A stretch of 64,000 nt of DNA from Paenibacillus sp. FSL R5-0341 (GCF_037975235.1 NZ_CP150241.1:5766001-5830000), one strand, 5' to 3'. Counted from the stretch's first letter, positions 9,201-18,949 are shown. The notes: a model not told the origin generated them from the sequence alone. Numbers and translations are program-made.

Positions 9201-10389
9201 ATCGGTATCCTGCCTTTCTATAGATCAATCCAGAGATAGCCAGTAATACAGCGCATACCACGCCTAACATTAGAATGCTGTACATAATCTCTCCTACAGG
9301 TGCATCCAGCATCATTCTCAGAAAACTCTGGAGCGCCCAGTGGTTAACCGTAAATCCGCTAATCCGTTGTACGAAATCAATCGGAATGGGCATGAATCCA
9401 CCGCTGATGAATGTCATGATAACGATGATACCTTGTATGGATGCACTAGCCGAAGCTGTGCTTTTGCATACCAATGCCACGATCACGCCAAGAGTCATGG
9501 ATGCCAATGTGATGAACACACAAGTCAGCACGATATACCAAGGATGTGTTCCCCAATCCACACCGTAGAGCCAATATGTCATAAGGATAATCGTCGTTGC
9601 TTGTAAGAAAGCGAGCAGACTATTTCCTGCAATTTTGCCAGCGAAAATAACTCCATTACCTATAGGCGCAGCCTGAAGGCGGATTAACGTTTTGTTATCA
9701 CGCTCTCCAAAAAGGCTGGTGCTGGTTGTCATGCCTGAGTACAACATGAACATTGCCAGCATGGATGCTGCATAGTATTGGGAGGCACTATACGCCGTAC
9801 CTGTCTTACCGGGATTAATGACAGCAATGGAGGTGGGGTTCACATCACCAGACTCCGAAAAAGCTGCCATGGCAGCAATCACTTCCGGACCGAGCACTTT
9901 GGTCATCGCCATCTGTCGGTTCAATTCATCCGTAAAACGTGTGAACAAAGTTTCACCCAACGTATTAAGTGTGTTGTCCTTTCCTCGAATCCACTGTAAC
10001 CGGGCCTCTTTCCCCATCATCATGTTCTGCTCAAAATCCGAAGGGATCATTACGGCAAAGTCCAGCTTGCCGGTACGCAGCGAATGGACAGCCTCTTCTT
10101 CTGTCGTAAAGTTCTGTACCTTAACCATCTCAGCTACCGCTGGGGAATTCACAAATGTATCCAGCGCTTGATTAAGCGTACCTAATCCTACGCCTGATTC
10201 AGTACTCAAATGGATGATTCCCACACGTACAGTATCCGGAATAACATCATCCGCCGTACCCATCGTACTGGAAAGGGCCGTGCCCAATATGAAAATCAAT
10301 AATAATGGCAGAATGAACAGGTTCAACACTACAGATCGAATCTTAAGAATACGTCTCAATTCAAAAATGCAAATATGCCATATATTCAT
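9193..10389 (-). CDS. ABC-2 type exporter permease, paralogue
   Basis: The 398-residue protein has the same architecture as its downstream neighbour: a helix near residues 20-42, an extracytoplasmic domain, and about five C-terminal helices including YYAASMLAMFMLYSGM and SIQGIIVIMTFISGGFMPIP. The two permeases probably form a heterodimer. GGGGGAGCGAGAG precedes the ATG. It starts 12 bp after the ATPase stop, which indicates one transcript. The transported substrate cannot be told from sequence. Confidence 0.85.
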   Translation of the reverse strand: MNIWHICIFELRRILKIRSVVLNLFILPLLLIFILGTALSSTMGTADDVIPDTVRVGIIHLSTESGVGLGTLNQALDTFVNSPAVAEMVKVQNFTTEEEAVHSLRTGKLDFAVMIPSDFEQNMMMGKEARLQWIRGKDNTLNTLGETLFTRFTDELNRQMAMTKVLGPEVIAAMAAFSESGDVNPTSIAVINPGKTGTAYSASQYYAASMLAMFMLYSGMTTSTSLFGERDNKTLIRLQAAPIGNGVIFAGKIAGNSLLAFLQATTIILMTYWLYGVDWGTHPWYIVLTCVFITLASMTLGVIVALVCKSTASASASIQGIIVIMTFISGGFMPIPIDFVQRISGFTVNHWALQSFLRMMLDAPVGEIMYSILMLGVVCAVLLAISGLIYRKAGYRYE

Positions 10390-10401
10390 CTCTCGCTCCC
10401 C

Positions 10402-11337
10402 CTAATCCCGAAGCGTACGCCCGGTCAGATTGAGGAACAACGTTTCCAGATCCGGCTCTTCCACCTTGAGCGACTGAATGGATATTTCATGTTTGCTGCA
10501 AATGAAGAGCAGATCCTGGAGATCCTGCTGTGCCGAAGGCAGCGTAATGGTCAGTGTATTCTCTGAAACGTCTACCATCCGCACGCGAGGGTGAAGTTTC
10601 AGTTCTTCCACAACGTCGGGACCGATACCGGAAGTGGAGAGCACTACTTTTTCCTCCGATGCTACCCGTTCTCTCAGCTCTGCTTCAGTCCCACAGGCAA
10701 TGATTCGTCCCTGATCCATAATTGCAACCCGGTGACTAATCGCAGCAACTTCCTCCATGTAATGACTTGTATATATGATCGTTGAACCCATCTTATTGAG
10801 TGTGCGTACCGATTCAAGGATATGATTCCGAGATTGTGGATCAATACCAACTGTGGGTTCATCCATAATAATGAGATCCGGGCGATGTGTAATCGCACAT
10901 GCGATGTTTAACCTGCGTTTCATACCGCCGGAGAAGGTTGCGGGAGCATCCTTTGCTTTATCCTGTAACCCTACAAATTCAAGGGATTCCTGTACCCTCT
11001 CCTTAAGCAATTTTCCACGCAGTCCATACAGTCGGGCAAAAAAAGTCACATTCTCCGCAGCCGTCATCGTTTCGTATAAAGCCAGATCCTGCGGAACCAG
11101 TCCGATCTTACGCTTCACTTCAAGCGGTCGCTCCTTGACCGATATCCCATCTAATCTGATTTCACCCTGATCCATATTCAGGAGCCCTGCAATCATACTG
11201 ATGGTGGTACTTTTCCCTGCTCCATTGGGACCGAGTAATCCAAAAATTTCGCCTTTGCCAACACTAAGGTTCAAGTGATCCACTGACAGCCTGCTACCGT
11301 ATCGTTTTACGACATGATCCACTTCAAGTATGCCCAT
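10402..11337 (-). CDS. ABC exporter ATP-binding protein
   Basis: This is the ATPase that powers the two adjacent permeases. It shows Walker A GLLGPNGAGKST (about residue 40), Q-loop VPQDLALYE, signature FSGGMKRRLN, Walker B LIIMDEPTVGID and the switch His in IYTSHYMEE. The C-terminal part after about residue 220 has the extension typical of drug and antibiotic exporters (DrrA/CcmA-like). I chose ATG at 11337 (protein MGILEVDHVV, 311 aa), preceded by AAGGGGCG. An in-frame start at 11433 adds 32 arginine-rich residues and has no ribosome site at a proper distance. Confidence 0.9.
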   Translation of the reverse strand: MGILEVDHVVKRYGSRLSVDHLNLSVGKGEIFGLLGPNGAGKSTTISMIAGLLNMDQGEIRLDGISVKERPLEVKRKIGLVPQDLALYETMTAAENVTFFARLYGLRGKLLKERVQESLEFVGLQDKAKDAPATFSGGMKRRLNIACAITHRPDLIIMDEPTVGIDPQSRNHILESVRTLNKMGSTIIYTSHYMEEVAAISHRVAIMDQGRIIACGTEAELRERVASEEKVVLSTSGIGPDVVEELKLHPRVRMVDVSENTLTITLPSAQQDLQDLLFICSKHEISIQSLKVEEPDLETLFLNLTGRTLRD

Positions 11338-11443
11338 CCCTTTTACGCCCCTTTTCCGTTTCGGCCTTCGCCGCTGAATTTCATAATTGTATTGTAACGG
11401 ATCGTAATCTGTAGCGAAGGTACGAAAAGTCATGAATCGAAGG

Positions 11444-11455
11444 TGACTTAAGTCA
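11444..11455. promoter_or_regulatory. Palindromic operator candidate between exporter and two-component system
   Basis: TGACTTAAGTCA is a perfect 12-bp palindrome in the divergent intergenic region, ending just upstream of the expected -35 position of the kinase promoter. LiaR/VraR-type regulators recognise ACT...AGT arms, and this site contains ACTTAAGT. It is a good candidate for the binding site of the adjacent response regulator. Inference. Confidence 0.55.
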
Positions 11456-11478
11456 TCTCCTGATTCGAATGCTGCTTA

Positions 11479-11487
11479 TGGTATAAT
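11479..11487 (+). promoter_or_regulatory. Extended -10 promoter for the two-component operon
   Basis: TGGTATAAT is a perfect extended -10 element about 60 bases before the kinase start. No good -35 hexamer lies at the correct distance, which fits an activator-dependent promoter with the palindrome at 11444-11455 just upstream. Confidence 0.65.
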
Positions 11488-11548
11488 CAAGGGCGCATTA
11501 CCGAGAGTTTTTCTACTCCACTTTTTATATAAAGGATGTCACAACCAT

Positions 11549-12760
11549 ATGCCGATGCGGTTTCTGCAATACGGATTAATTATCGTTCCAGCAGTGCTGT
11601 ACCTGTTGATGCTACCCTTGGAAAACGAAGCCGTCTACACCCTGTATATCATCATCGCGCTTGGGCTCTCCGTGTGGAAAGATTTCACCCGTTCAAGTGC
11701 ACAGCAGTGGCTGTTGCTTCTGGCCGAAATACTCTGGAGCTGTTGGCTGATTGCTTCGTATGGACCATTCATGTTATTCCCTTCTCTATCCGTGCTTTAC
11801 GTGTATATGTACAGACTGGAGGGAAGTCGGCGGTGGCTGATGTTTGGAAGTCAGCTTGTGGTAAGCAATATTGCATTGCATTGGTATTATTCTGACCCAC
11901 ATACATTGCAGCCAGGGTTAACTACACTGTATACAAACGCCACTGCTCTATTCTCCGCAAAGACAACCGCGATGGTTCTTGGCAACCTGTTTCTGCTCAT
12001 CACAGCGGCTCTGTCCTGGCAGGGATCAAGAACGGCGAGCAGCCGCGGACAACTGGAACAAGTCTATGACGAGCTTCGCAGCAAACATTACGAGCTACAA
12101 GAAGCGCGTGCGCAACTTCTGTTATTTACAAAGCAACTTGAAGGAGCGGCTCAGGCAGAGGAACGTACCCGTATTTCAAGACAGCTTCATGACGATATCG
12201 GCCATCGACTGATTCGCACCAAAATGATGTCGGAAGCCGCCCTGCTGACCCTCCCCCGAGATCAGGAAAAGGGAACAGAAATGGTGAGACAGATTCGTGA
12301 TCAATTGGCCACCAGTATGGATGATATGCGCAGCACACTGCACAAACTGCAGCCGGATTCCTATGTATCCAATGCCTACGCACTGGATCGCCTCCTTGAG
12401 GAAGTGGGCAGAGATACTGGTGTGAAGACACATTATGAAGTTCATGGCCCATCCCATGTGCTGTATCCCAGCATACAAATCGTTTTGTACAAAAATGTAA
12501 AAGAAGCCGTAACGAATGCACTGCGACATGGAAATGCCTCTTCAATCTCAGTGGAGTTGGTATTCGGGGATCAGAAAGTATGTATGAGCGTAAGTAATGA
12601 TGGCAATATCAATCCTCATTCGACTAAGGGAAATGGCATAGGACAGGAAGGCATGCGTCTTCGTACACAAATGGTAGGAGGGACTCTTGAGATTCAATCG
12701 GCTTATCCGTATACGGTGATTACACGCATTCCAATAACGAACAAAGTTGATATACTCTGA
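11549..12760 (+). CDS. Sensor histidine kinase, NarL/LiaS type
   Basis: A membrane sensor kinase of 403 residues. The first 155 residues contain about five or six hydrophobic helices with little outside the membrane, as in kinases that sense membrane or cell-envelope state. A short coiled linker follows. The HisKA_3 phospho-acceptor motif is ERTRISRQLHDDIGHRL with His near residue 214. The ATPase domain has the N-box NVKEAVTNALRHGNAS and G-box GNGIGQEGM. AAAGGATG lies upstream of the ATG. It probably phosphorylates the next gene product and controls the divergent exporter. Confidence 0.9.
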   Translation: MPMRFLQYGLIIVPAVLYLLMLPLENEAVYTLYIIIALGLSVWKDFTRSSAQQWLLLLAEILWSCWLIASYGPFMLFPSLSVLYVYMYRLEGSRRWLMFGSQLVVSNIALHWYYSDPHTLQPGLTTLYTNATALFSAKTTAMVLGNLFLLITAALSWQGSRTASSRGQLEQVYDELRSKHYELQEARAQLLLFTKQLEGAAQAEERTRISRQLHDDIGHRLIRTKMMSEAALLTLPRDQEKGTEMVRQIRDQLATSMDDMRSTLHKLQPDSYVSNAYALDRLLEEVGRDTGVKTHYEVHGPSHVLYPSIQIVLYKNVKEAVTNALRHGNASSISVELVFGDQKVCMSVSNDGNINPHSTKGNGIGQEGMRLRTQMVGGTLEIQSAYPYTVITRIPITNKVDIL

Positions 12761-12780
12761 AAAAGGAAGTGAATGTTCTC

Positions 12781-13470
12781 ATGTCCGAAAGGAATGATAT
12801 GAACCAAAAGAGTGATGCAGTCCCCCCTCCACTTATTCAACTGATTCTCGTGGACGATGATTACTTCATTCGTGAGAGCCTTAAAGTGTTGCTAGGACTT
12901 GACTCTGGCATTACTGTTACAGGCACAGCCTCAAACGGGCATGAAGCGCTGGGATTGCTTGAAGCAGGAACACATGCAGATGTGGTGTTGATGGATATTC
13001 GGATGCCCGAATGTGACGGAGTCGAAGGCACACAACTTATCAAGGTACGTTTTCCTGAAATCCAGGTACTCATGCTGACTACGTTTGACGATGACGAGTA
13101 TATTATTCAGGCATTACAGAATGGGGCAAGCGGTTATTTGCTCAAAAACGTCCCGCCTGAGCGAATCATTCAAGGCATCAAGACCGTACATAACGGCGAT
13201 ATGTTAATTCATCCAGATATTGCTCGCAAGCTAACAGGACTTCTTCGTCCTACTACGACTTCCCTGACACAGAATCCAATCGAAGCCTATGGACTGACAC
13301 GTATGGAGCTGGCGGTTGCCGAGGCCATATCGGAGGGTCTATCCAATAAAGAAATTGCCGCCAAACTGTTCCTCAGTGAGGGCACGGTCAAAAACTACGT
13401 CACGGATATTCTCGGCAAGTTGAGCTTACGTGATCGGACTCAAATCGCCATCTTTATGTTAAAAAAATAA
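12781..13470 (+). CDS. Response regulator, NarL/LuxR family
   Basis: The partner of the preceding kinase. The receiver domain has the acidic pocket LVDDD, phospho-Asp in VLMDIRMPE (about residue 72), Thr in MLTTFDDD and Lys in YLLKNVPP. A LuxR-type helix-turn-helix follows (GLSNKEIAAKLFLSEGTVKN). I chose ATG at 12781 (229 aa) because AGGAAGTGA lies eight bases upstream. A GTG four codons earlier overlaps that site. The gap to the kinase stop is 20 bp, so they are one operon. The likely target is the palindrome at 11444-11455. Confidence 0.92.
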   Translation: MSERNDMNQKSDAVPPPLIQLILVDDDYFIRESLKVLLGLDSGITVTGTASNGHEALGLLEAGTHADVVLMDIRMPECDGVEGTQLIKVRFPEIQVLMLTTFDDDEYIIQALQNGASGYLLKNVPPERIIQGIKTVHNGDMLIHPDIARKLTGLLRPTTTSLTQNPIEAYGLTRMELAVAEAISEGLSNKEIAAKLFLSEGTVKNYVTDILGKLSLRDRTQIAIFMLKK

Positions 13471-13472
13471 CA

Positions 13473-13519
13473 AAAAAGGTAGTTCCCCTGCCTGCGACGG
13501 CGCTCGGAAATACCTTTTT
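13473..13519. terminator. Bidirectional terminator between response regulator and minJ-like gene
   Basis: AAAAAGGTAgTTCC pairs with GGAAaTACCTTTTT (one mismatch) around a 19-base loop. A and T runs on the two sides allow use in both directions for the convergent genes. Confidence 0.7.
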
Positions 13520-13561
13520 CATTACTTAATTTATGCAACATATTCAATCCCATATGCTTAG

Positions 13562-14890
13562 TTACATCTCTATGGACCCTTTGTCACTAACCACAGGGGC
13601 AGGCGGTAACGCCAGTGGAGCTTCGTCCCTGTGTGGTTTTTTCAGGCGGGCAAACAATTTGAGGTTAACAATATGGAACAAAGTCAGTGGACGTAAACGA
13701 ATCGCCCATACCTCATGATTATCTGGTGCCATAATAATCCCAAGCTGATGATGCTCCCCTTCATAGATCGCTCGTTGCATGAACTTGCTTTCTCCCTGGT
13801 GATTACGCACCTCAAGCTTGCAAAAAGCCGGGTTCATCCGCAGAGCGCGATGCAACTCTTCCGGTGAATGAACCAACTTACCATTCACCTTATACAACGT
13901 CTCTCCTGCTTCAATCCCCAAATCTGCAGCAGGACTCTCCGGAATAACAGCCAATACCTTCAACCCATGCTGCGGATGAACAAATACCGGACTGCGATTT
14001 TGCTCTTCAAATGCGCTGTACCATACCAGAAGTTCATGTCCAATAAATGCAATCAATGCAGCAACCACCATAAGTGGAGACCACCATGCAGCAAGCAAAC
14101 TGAACACGAGCAAGGTTGTCCCATAGATCATCAAACGCTTGGATGTAATCTGCACCTTCTGTCCCGGAAGCATACTCTGCGTGATCTCACCAAATCCGAG
14201 CATGATGGGCAATGCAACCAGCATATAACTATGTCCTGCATTCATAAGTGGATTCCATGCCAGCTCCGCGCCACCTCCTGTGACGGGAACAAGAATCAGT
14301 AGGGGAATGGCCCAGAACTGTTGTAGTTGATATCCACCCACCAGTTTCCCACGTTTTCCCTCGAAGAGAAGCGGTGATGCCATCGATACTCCCTGCATAC
14401 GTACCAACAGGGCTTCACCCATATGTAGGAGGGCCGCTAAAACAAGCAGTGCAGGCATATCCAGAGTACGTATCGTCTCCGTGATACTGCCCATCCAACC
14501 GGATGGTTGCCAGCCTGAAGCCAGATTCAAACCAAATTGCACCACACCCAGCAAACCTGCCGCGTAGGCAAAGCACAGATATCGGATACGGAACAAGGAT
14601 AGAACTAACGTTGCAGCCCATATGCATATGAGACTTCCCAGCGTAAGATGTGCACCGAGAAATAGGGTCACGATTGAGACAATGGTACCGATGAGTATGC
14701 CTCCGAGCACCGCACGAATCGTCTGTGTTATCGAGCTTTGCAAACGGACATGAAACAATTTACGCTCCTGTAGTAACTGACGATGATAGATCAGCGCAAT
14801 CAGGATCACCGCAATATAATAAAACGGCTGAATAAACAACTGTAACAAAGCTTCCCCTAATGTAGTTAACCACGGCCATACCCATTCCAT
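13562..14890 (-). CDS. minJ: PDZ-domain polytopic membrane protein, MinJ-like
   Basis: The 442-residue protein has about eight hydrophobic helices (residues 1-285), then a PDZ domain (about 310-385, with LKVLAVIPESPAADLGIEAGETL). This is the architecture of B. subtilis MinJ/SwrAB, which tethers MinD to DivIVA at poles and septa and also affects swarming. Position next to ctpB and ftsEX also matches MinJ in B. subtilis. The family is not highly conserved, so the functional assignment rests on architecture and neighbourhood. It follows ctpB after a terminator and may have its own promoter. Confidence 0.72.
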   Translation of the reverse strand: MEWVWPWLTTLGEALLQLFIQPFYYIAVILIALIYHRQLLQERKLFHVRLQSSITQTIRAVLGGILIGTIVSIVTLFLGAHLTLGSLICIWAATLVLSLFRIRYLCFAYAAGLLGVVQFGLNLASGWQPSGWMGSITETIRTLDMPALLVLAALLHMGEALLVRMQGVSMASPLLFEGKRGKLVGGYQLQQFWAIPLLILVPVTGGGAELAWNPLMNAGHSYMLVALPIMLGFGEITQSMLPGQKVQITSKRLMIYGTTLLVFSLLAAWWSPLMVVAALIAFIGHELLVWYSAFEEQNRSPVFVHPQHGLKVLAVIPESPAADLGIEAGETLYKVNGKLVHSPEELHRALRMNPAFCKLEVRNHQGESKFMQRAIYEGEHHQLGIIMAPDNHEVWAIRLRPLTLFHIVNLKLFARLKKPHRDEAPLALPPAPVVSDKGSIEM

Positions 14891-14925
14891 TGTGGTCGGT
14901 CACCCCTCTCCTTCAGCCGGTTCAG

Positions 14926-14953
14926 AAAAAAAGAAGGCTGAAAATCAGCCTTC
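14926..14953 (-). terminator. ctpB terminator
   Basis: On the minus strand a 9-bp perfect stem (GAAGGCTGA with its complement) and 3-base loop are followed by seven Ts, directly after the ctpB stop. Confidence 0.9.
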
Positions 14954-14954
14954 T

Positions 14955-16427
14955 TTATGGCTTCGACACCGCGGACGAAATATCCTTTGAGACATTTTCG
15001 ATCGCGCGTTTCAGCTGCGCATCATATTGAGGATTGGCAATACGTTCAATCAGAGCCGCTTCCAGTGATTCAGCGGTTTTCTCGTCAATCTGGCCTGTAG
15101 CCTGAATGCCTTTTTGCTTCTGGAATGCCTTGACCGCTTCTTCTGTCTTCTGGTCGTAGTATCCGTCCACACGATCCGGTTTGAAATCGAGTCCTCTCAG
15201 CATCGTCTGCGCACTTTTCACATCCGTGCTATTGCTGTCATATTTCAGTGGTAACTTTTCTTTATTAATCGGTGCCACCGAGAAATAATCCGGTTGGTCT
15301 ACCGCAATATCCGGTTTGATTCCTTTTTCATGAATCCAGTCCCCGTTCGGAGTGAGCCATTTGGCAATGGTGATCTTCAGCAAGCTGCCATCACCCATTT
15401 GCTTGTCATAACTCGTCTGTACGGTTCCTTTACCAAAGGAGTTTTCACCGATCAACTTAGCACCTGCTGACTGTTGCAAGGCTCCGGCCAGAATCTCCGA
15501 CGCACTCGCGCTACCTTTGTTCATCAGCACTGTGATTGGATAAGCTTTCGCTGATCCATTGGATTTACTTTGTTCCTTTTTGCCGTTCTTGTCTTCGACT
15601 TGCACAATAACCTTGCCTTTAGGAACAAACTGTTCAGCAATATCAATCACGACTTGCAGTACACCGCCTGGGTCATTACGAACATCGATAACCAGACCTT
15701 TCATGTTCTGCTTCTCAAGTTTCGCCAATTCTTCTTTAAAGCGATCGCCCGTATTCAGAGAGAATTGGGTAATGGCAATAACGCCAATTCCGCCGTCCTC
15801 CATGTGAGCATATACGGTCTCCAAATCAATGTCATCCCGTACAATAACAAATTCAATCAGTTCGGAAGATCCGGCACGTTTAACCTGTACCTTCGCTTCA
15901 CTGCCTTTAGGGCCTCTGATTTTGTTAACAGCCTTGTTCAGTTCCAATCCCTGCAGGGATTCTCCGTTTACCGACATAATCATGTCTTTCGCACGAATAC
16001 CCGCTTTCTCGGCAGGTGATCCTTTGATCGGGGAAACTACAACGACGTTTCCATCCTGTGAGGACACCTCTGCGCCAATACCGGTAAATGAACCTTCGAT
16101 CGACTCTTCAAACTGAGCAGCTGTTTCCTGCCCCATATAGTTGGAGTACGGATCACCAAGGGATTCCATCATGCCGTTGATCGCACCGTCAATCAATTTG
16201 GTCTGATCCACATCTTTATAATAGTTGCTTGAGATCAAATCCATCGCGGTTTCAATCTTCTTCAAATCGTTCTTCTGCTGCGTATTGCCGGTTACACTGG
16301 CCAGCAAACCTTCGCCGGCTGTGGTCTGGCTTGCTATTCCCGGATACGTCATTAATACCAGGGTTAGTAAACTACCGCCAAGCAAACCTACAATGACAAG
16401 CAGTAGCGCCGATCTTTTCTTCATCAT
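14955..16427 (-). CDS. ctpB: C-terminal processing protease, S41 family (CtpA/CtpB-like)
   Basis: A secreted or membrane-anchored serine protease of 490 residues. Residues 1-30 form an N-terminal signal/anchor helix. A PDZ domain follows (about 100-185; VVVVSPIKGSPAEKAGIRAK). The S41 catalytic domain has the nucleophile Ser in MNKGSASASEILAGAL and the general-base Lys in GENSFGKGTVQT. The C-terminal peptidoglycan-binding domain includes GYYDQKTEEAVKAFQ. In B. subtilis CtpB cleaves SpoIVFA to trigger sigma-K activation during sporulation; the extra PG-binding domain suggests wall localisation. It is adjacent to the M23 hydrolase and minJ-like gene. Confidence 0.9.
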   Translation of the reverse strand: MMKKRSALLLVIVGLLGGSLLTLVLMTYPGIASQTTAGEGLLASVTGNTQQKNDLKKIETAMDLISSNYYKDVDQTKLIDGAINGMMESLGDPYSNYMGQETAAQFEESIEGSFTGIGAEVSSQDGNVVVVSPIKGSPAEKAGIRAKDMIMSVNGESLQGLELNKAVNKIRGPKGSEAKVQVKRAGSSELIEFVIVRDDIDLETVYAHMEDGGIGVIAITQFSLNTGDRFKEELAKLEKQNMKGLVIDVRNDPGGVLQVVIDIAEQFVPKGKVIVQVEDKNGKKEQSKSNGSAKAYPITVLMNKGSASASEILAGALQQSAGAKLIGENSFGKGTVQTSYDKQMGDGSLLKITIAKWLTPNGDWIHEKGIKPDIAVDQPDYFSVAPINKEKLPLKYDSNSTDVKSAQTMLRGLDFKPDRVDGYYDQKTEEAVKAFQKQKGIQATGQIDEKTAESLEAALIERIANPQYDAQLKRAIENVSKDISSAVSKP

Positions 16428-16563
16428 CCGTTTGTCACCGCCTTTAGTTTTAAAGCGTGTCAGATTCCATGATTGCCAGAATCCATTCCCTGAACATGCC
16501 AGCTTAGTATATGTCTAGCTTGTACGGAATATGTTTTTTCCATTCGGTCTGTGGATGAGGAAA

Positions 16564-17844
16564 TTACAAATAGTTCATTGGATTGACAGCTGTACCATTA
16601 TCTCGTACTTCAAAGTGCAAGTGAGGTCCAGTAGAGTTTCCTGTATTTCCTGACTCAGCGATAGTATCACCTTTGCTCACGGTGTCTCCCTTGCTGACTT
16701 TAAATCCACCTTCGCGCAAGTGACCATATAACGTCCATAGTCCGCCACCATGATCCACAATAACCGTATAGCCATAACCGCTATACCATTCAGCCATGAT
16801 TACAATTCCGCCGGAGGCAGCATGTACAGAGCTTCCCACAGGCACAGCGAAATCAACACCGTTATGCATCTTACCCACTACACCCGTAATTGGATGGGTA
16901 CGGGGACCGAATGGAGAAGAAATACGTCCTCCAGATACCGGTCTTGAGAAGATACCATTACCGGATGAATAGGTAGGCTCACTACTGCTATCCGAGCTGA
17001 CTCTAGTTGGAGCCTTAGCTGCTGCCTTCGCTCGAGCGGCTGCGGCGGCTTTTGCTTTGGCTGCGGCTGCTGCCTGTTGTTCACGCAATTTATTTTTCTC
17101 TTGAAGAAGTGCTGAACGTTTGCTGGCAATCTGCATCAATACATCTTCCTGCTCTTGTGTCAGCTCTTCTGATTCTTCAATCTTAGCATCATATGAAGCG
17201 AGAAGCACTTGCTTTTCCGCTTCTTTTTCATTCAATTGGGACTTGCGTTGTTTCTTCTGTGAATACAGGCTCTTGGCTTCTGCATATTGCACATCCAGTT
17301 CTGCCTTTTTGTCCACAACCAGTTGCTTGTCCGCTTTGTGCTCATCCAGCAGATGCTGATCCTGATCCACGATCGTTTTGAGTGAATCCGCACGGGTCAA
17401 AAAGTCAGTGAAGCTGGTGGAGGACAACAATACATCCAGATAGGATACAGCACCGTCCGTATACATCAGACGCACGCGTGACTCCAAAAGTTTCTCCCTT
17501 GCAACAATACGTTCTTCTGCCGCTTGAAGGTCTTTCTTGGTTGTACGGAGATCTTCCTCCGTGTTCTCGATTTGCAAGGATACACTGGCGAGTTCATCAC
17601 TAACGACATTGATCTGTTCCATGACAACCTTCAGATAAGCATTGGTTTTGTTCTTGTAATGCTGAGCTTCCTTTTTGTTGGAAGCGGCTTTTTTCTGCTC
17701 CTGCTTGGCAGTAGCTGCCTTGTTCTCCAGTTGCTGAATCTGCTGGTCAATATCGCTGATGCTACTCTTGGCATATCCGTCAGAAGGTTGAAGCGTCAAA
17801 CTGGCCAATAACGTAAAGGCCAGTAGCGAAGCGGTTTTTTTCAA
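16564..17844 (-). CDS. Murein hydrolase with coiled coil and M23 domain, FtsEX partner (EnvC/CwlO-like)
   Basis: A secreted cell-wall hydrolase of 426 residues. The signal peptide ends near SDGYAKS. Residues about 30-260 are a long coiled coil of the PcsB/CwlO/EnvC type, followed by an Ala-rich linker. The C-terminal M23 domain keeps the zinc ligands (HNGVD and GPHLHFEVR), so it should be an active endopeptidase and not a degenerate EnvC activator. The start is TTG at 17844, backed by GGGGGATC; upstream in-frame residues look non-coding. It lies directly downstream of ftsE-ftsX, whose products normally gate such enzymes. Confidence 0.9.
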   Translation of the reverse strand: MKKTASLLAFTLLASLTLQPSDGYAKSSISDIDQQIQQLENKAATAKQEQKKAASNKKEAQHYKNKTNAYLKVVMEQINVVSDELASVSLQIENTEEDLRTTKKDLQAAEERIVAREKLLESRVRLMYTDGAVSYLDVLLSSTSFTDFLTRADSLKTIVDQDQHLLDEHKADKQLVVDKKAELDVQYAEAKSLYSQKKQRKSQLNEKEAEKQVLLASYDAKIEESEELTQEQEDVLMQIASKRSALLQEKNKLREQQAAAAAKAKAAAAARAKAAAKAPTRVSSDSSSEPTYSSGNGIFSRPVSGGRISSPFGPRTHPITGVVGKMHNGVDFAVPVGSSVHAASGGIVIMAEWYSGYGYTVIVDHGGGLWTLYGHLREGGFKVSKGDTVSKGDTIAESGNTGNSTGPHLHFEVRDNGTAVNPMNYL

Positions 17845-18031
17845 AATGATGATCCCCCATCCTATGATTTCACAAGAAAGCAACCTGCACAGGTGGTGAA
17901 CAGCATGTTCTTTGCTTTCTTCCAACTTAAAAGACTCCGTCTTTCCTACATATCGTCAAACAGCGTCCAATAGTGAACCTGCTTTACCATTCTTTTCGAC
18001 ATATTCTGCAATTCGATCGATGAAAACAAAA

Positions 18032-18949
18032 TTATACGTTGAGTGATTTCCGAATGGACAGTGTACTTCCCAGAATACCTACCAGCACACCGAGTCCGAT
18101 CAACAGTGTTCCAAACAGCAGCCAGATTTCGCCGAGCGGAATCAAGTTAAGCATCTGCATGAATACATCCTGACCAATCGTATTCATCAACTGGCTATAT
18201 CCAACGAACAGCACCCCAACCGTAATGACTGAGCCAATAAATCCAATGAGTGCACCTTCAATAAAGAAAGGCCAGCGAATAAAGGTGTTGGTTGCGCCGA
18301 CCAGCTTCATAATGCCGATCTCCCGGCGACGGGCCAGAATCGTTACGCGAATCGTATTCGAGATCAGGAACATGGACATCAGACCCAGTCCCCCGACAAA
18401 AATAAATCCGATATTACGAACAAGCTTCGTAAATTTGAACAATACTTCCACCGTTTCCTTGCCGTAGTTCACTTTCATGATCGGCTTCTCCGGGTGTTTT
18501 TCGTTCAGGGCTTCGATTTTTTGCGCCACAAAAGTGACGGTTTCCGGTTCAATGACCTCAACTTCAATGGTCTCCGGCAGTGGATTGTTGTCCACATCGA
18601 AACCGCTAAGCACGTTATCTGCACTGTCTCCAAGACGTTCACGGAACTCCTTGAGTCCTTCTTCCTTGGAAACAAAACGAATCTCACTTACTTCAGGCAT
18701 CGCGCTGATTTCTTGCTCCAGCGTGTTACGCAGGTTCTCGTCCACATTCAGTTCAAGGAACGTGCTGATCTCCACCTGGCTATCAACTTGATTCGCCATG
18801 GAATTTACATTGAGCACCAACAGCATGAACACGCCAAGAATCAACAGCGACACAATGATGGACATGATGGAGGCCACAGACATCCAGCCGTTGCGGAATA
18901 CGTTTTTGAATCCCTCCCGCAGATGGCGCAAGAGAGTACTAAAATTCAT
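18032..18949 (-). CDS. ftsX: Cell division ABC transporter permease FtsX
   Basis: FtsX is the membrane half of FtsEX, which transmits ATP hydrolysis to peptidoglycan hydrolases outside the cell. The 305-residue protein has an N-terminal helix (about 22-45), an extracellular domain (about 46-170) and three C-terminal helices (GFIFVGGLGLMSMFLIS, GFIGSVITVGVLFVGY, IWLLFGTLLIGLGVLVG). It overlaps ftsE by 11 bp. The extracellular domain is the expected docking site for the coiled coil of the next gene product. Confidence 0.96.
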   Translation of the reverse strand: MNFSTLLRHLREGFKNVFRNGWMSVASIMSIIVSLLILGVFMLLVLNVNSMANQVDSQVEISTFLELNVDENLRNTLEQEISAMPEVSEIRFVSKEEGLKEFRERLGDSADNVLSGFDVDNNPLPETIEVEVIEPETVTFVAQKIEALNEKHPEKPIMKVNYGKETVEVLFKFTKLVRNIGFIFVGGLGLMSMFLISNTIRVTILARRREIGIMKLVGATNTFIRWPFFIEGALIGFIGSVITVGVLFVGYSQLMNTIGQDVFMQMLNLIPLGEIWLLFGTLLIGLGVLVGILGSTLSIRKSLNV

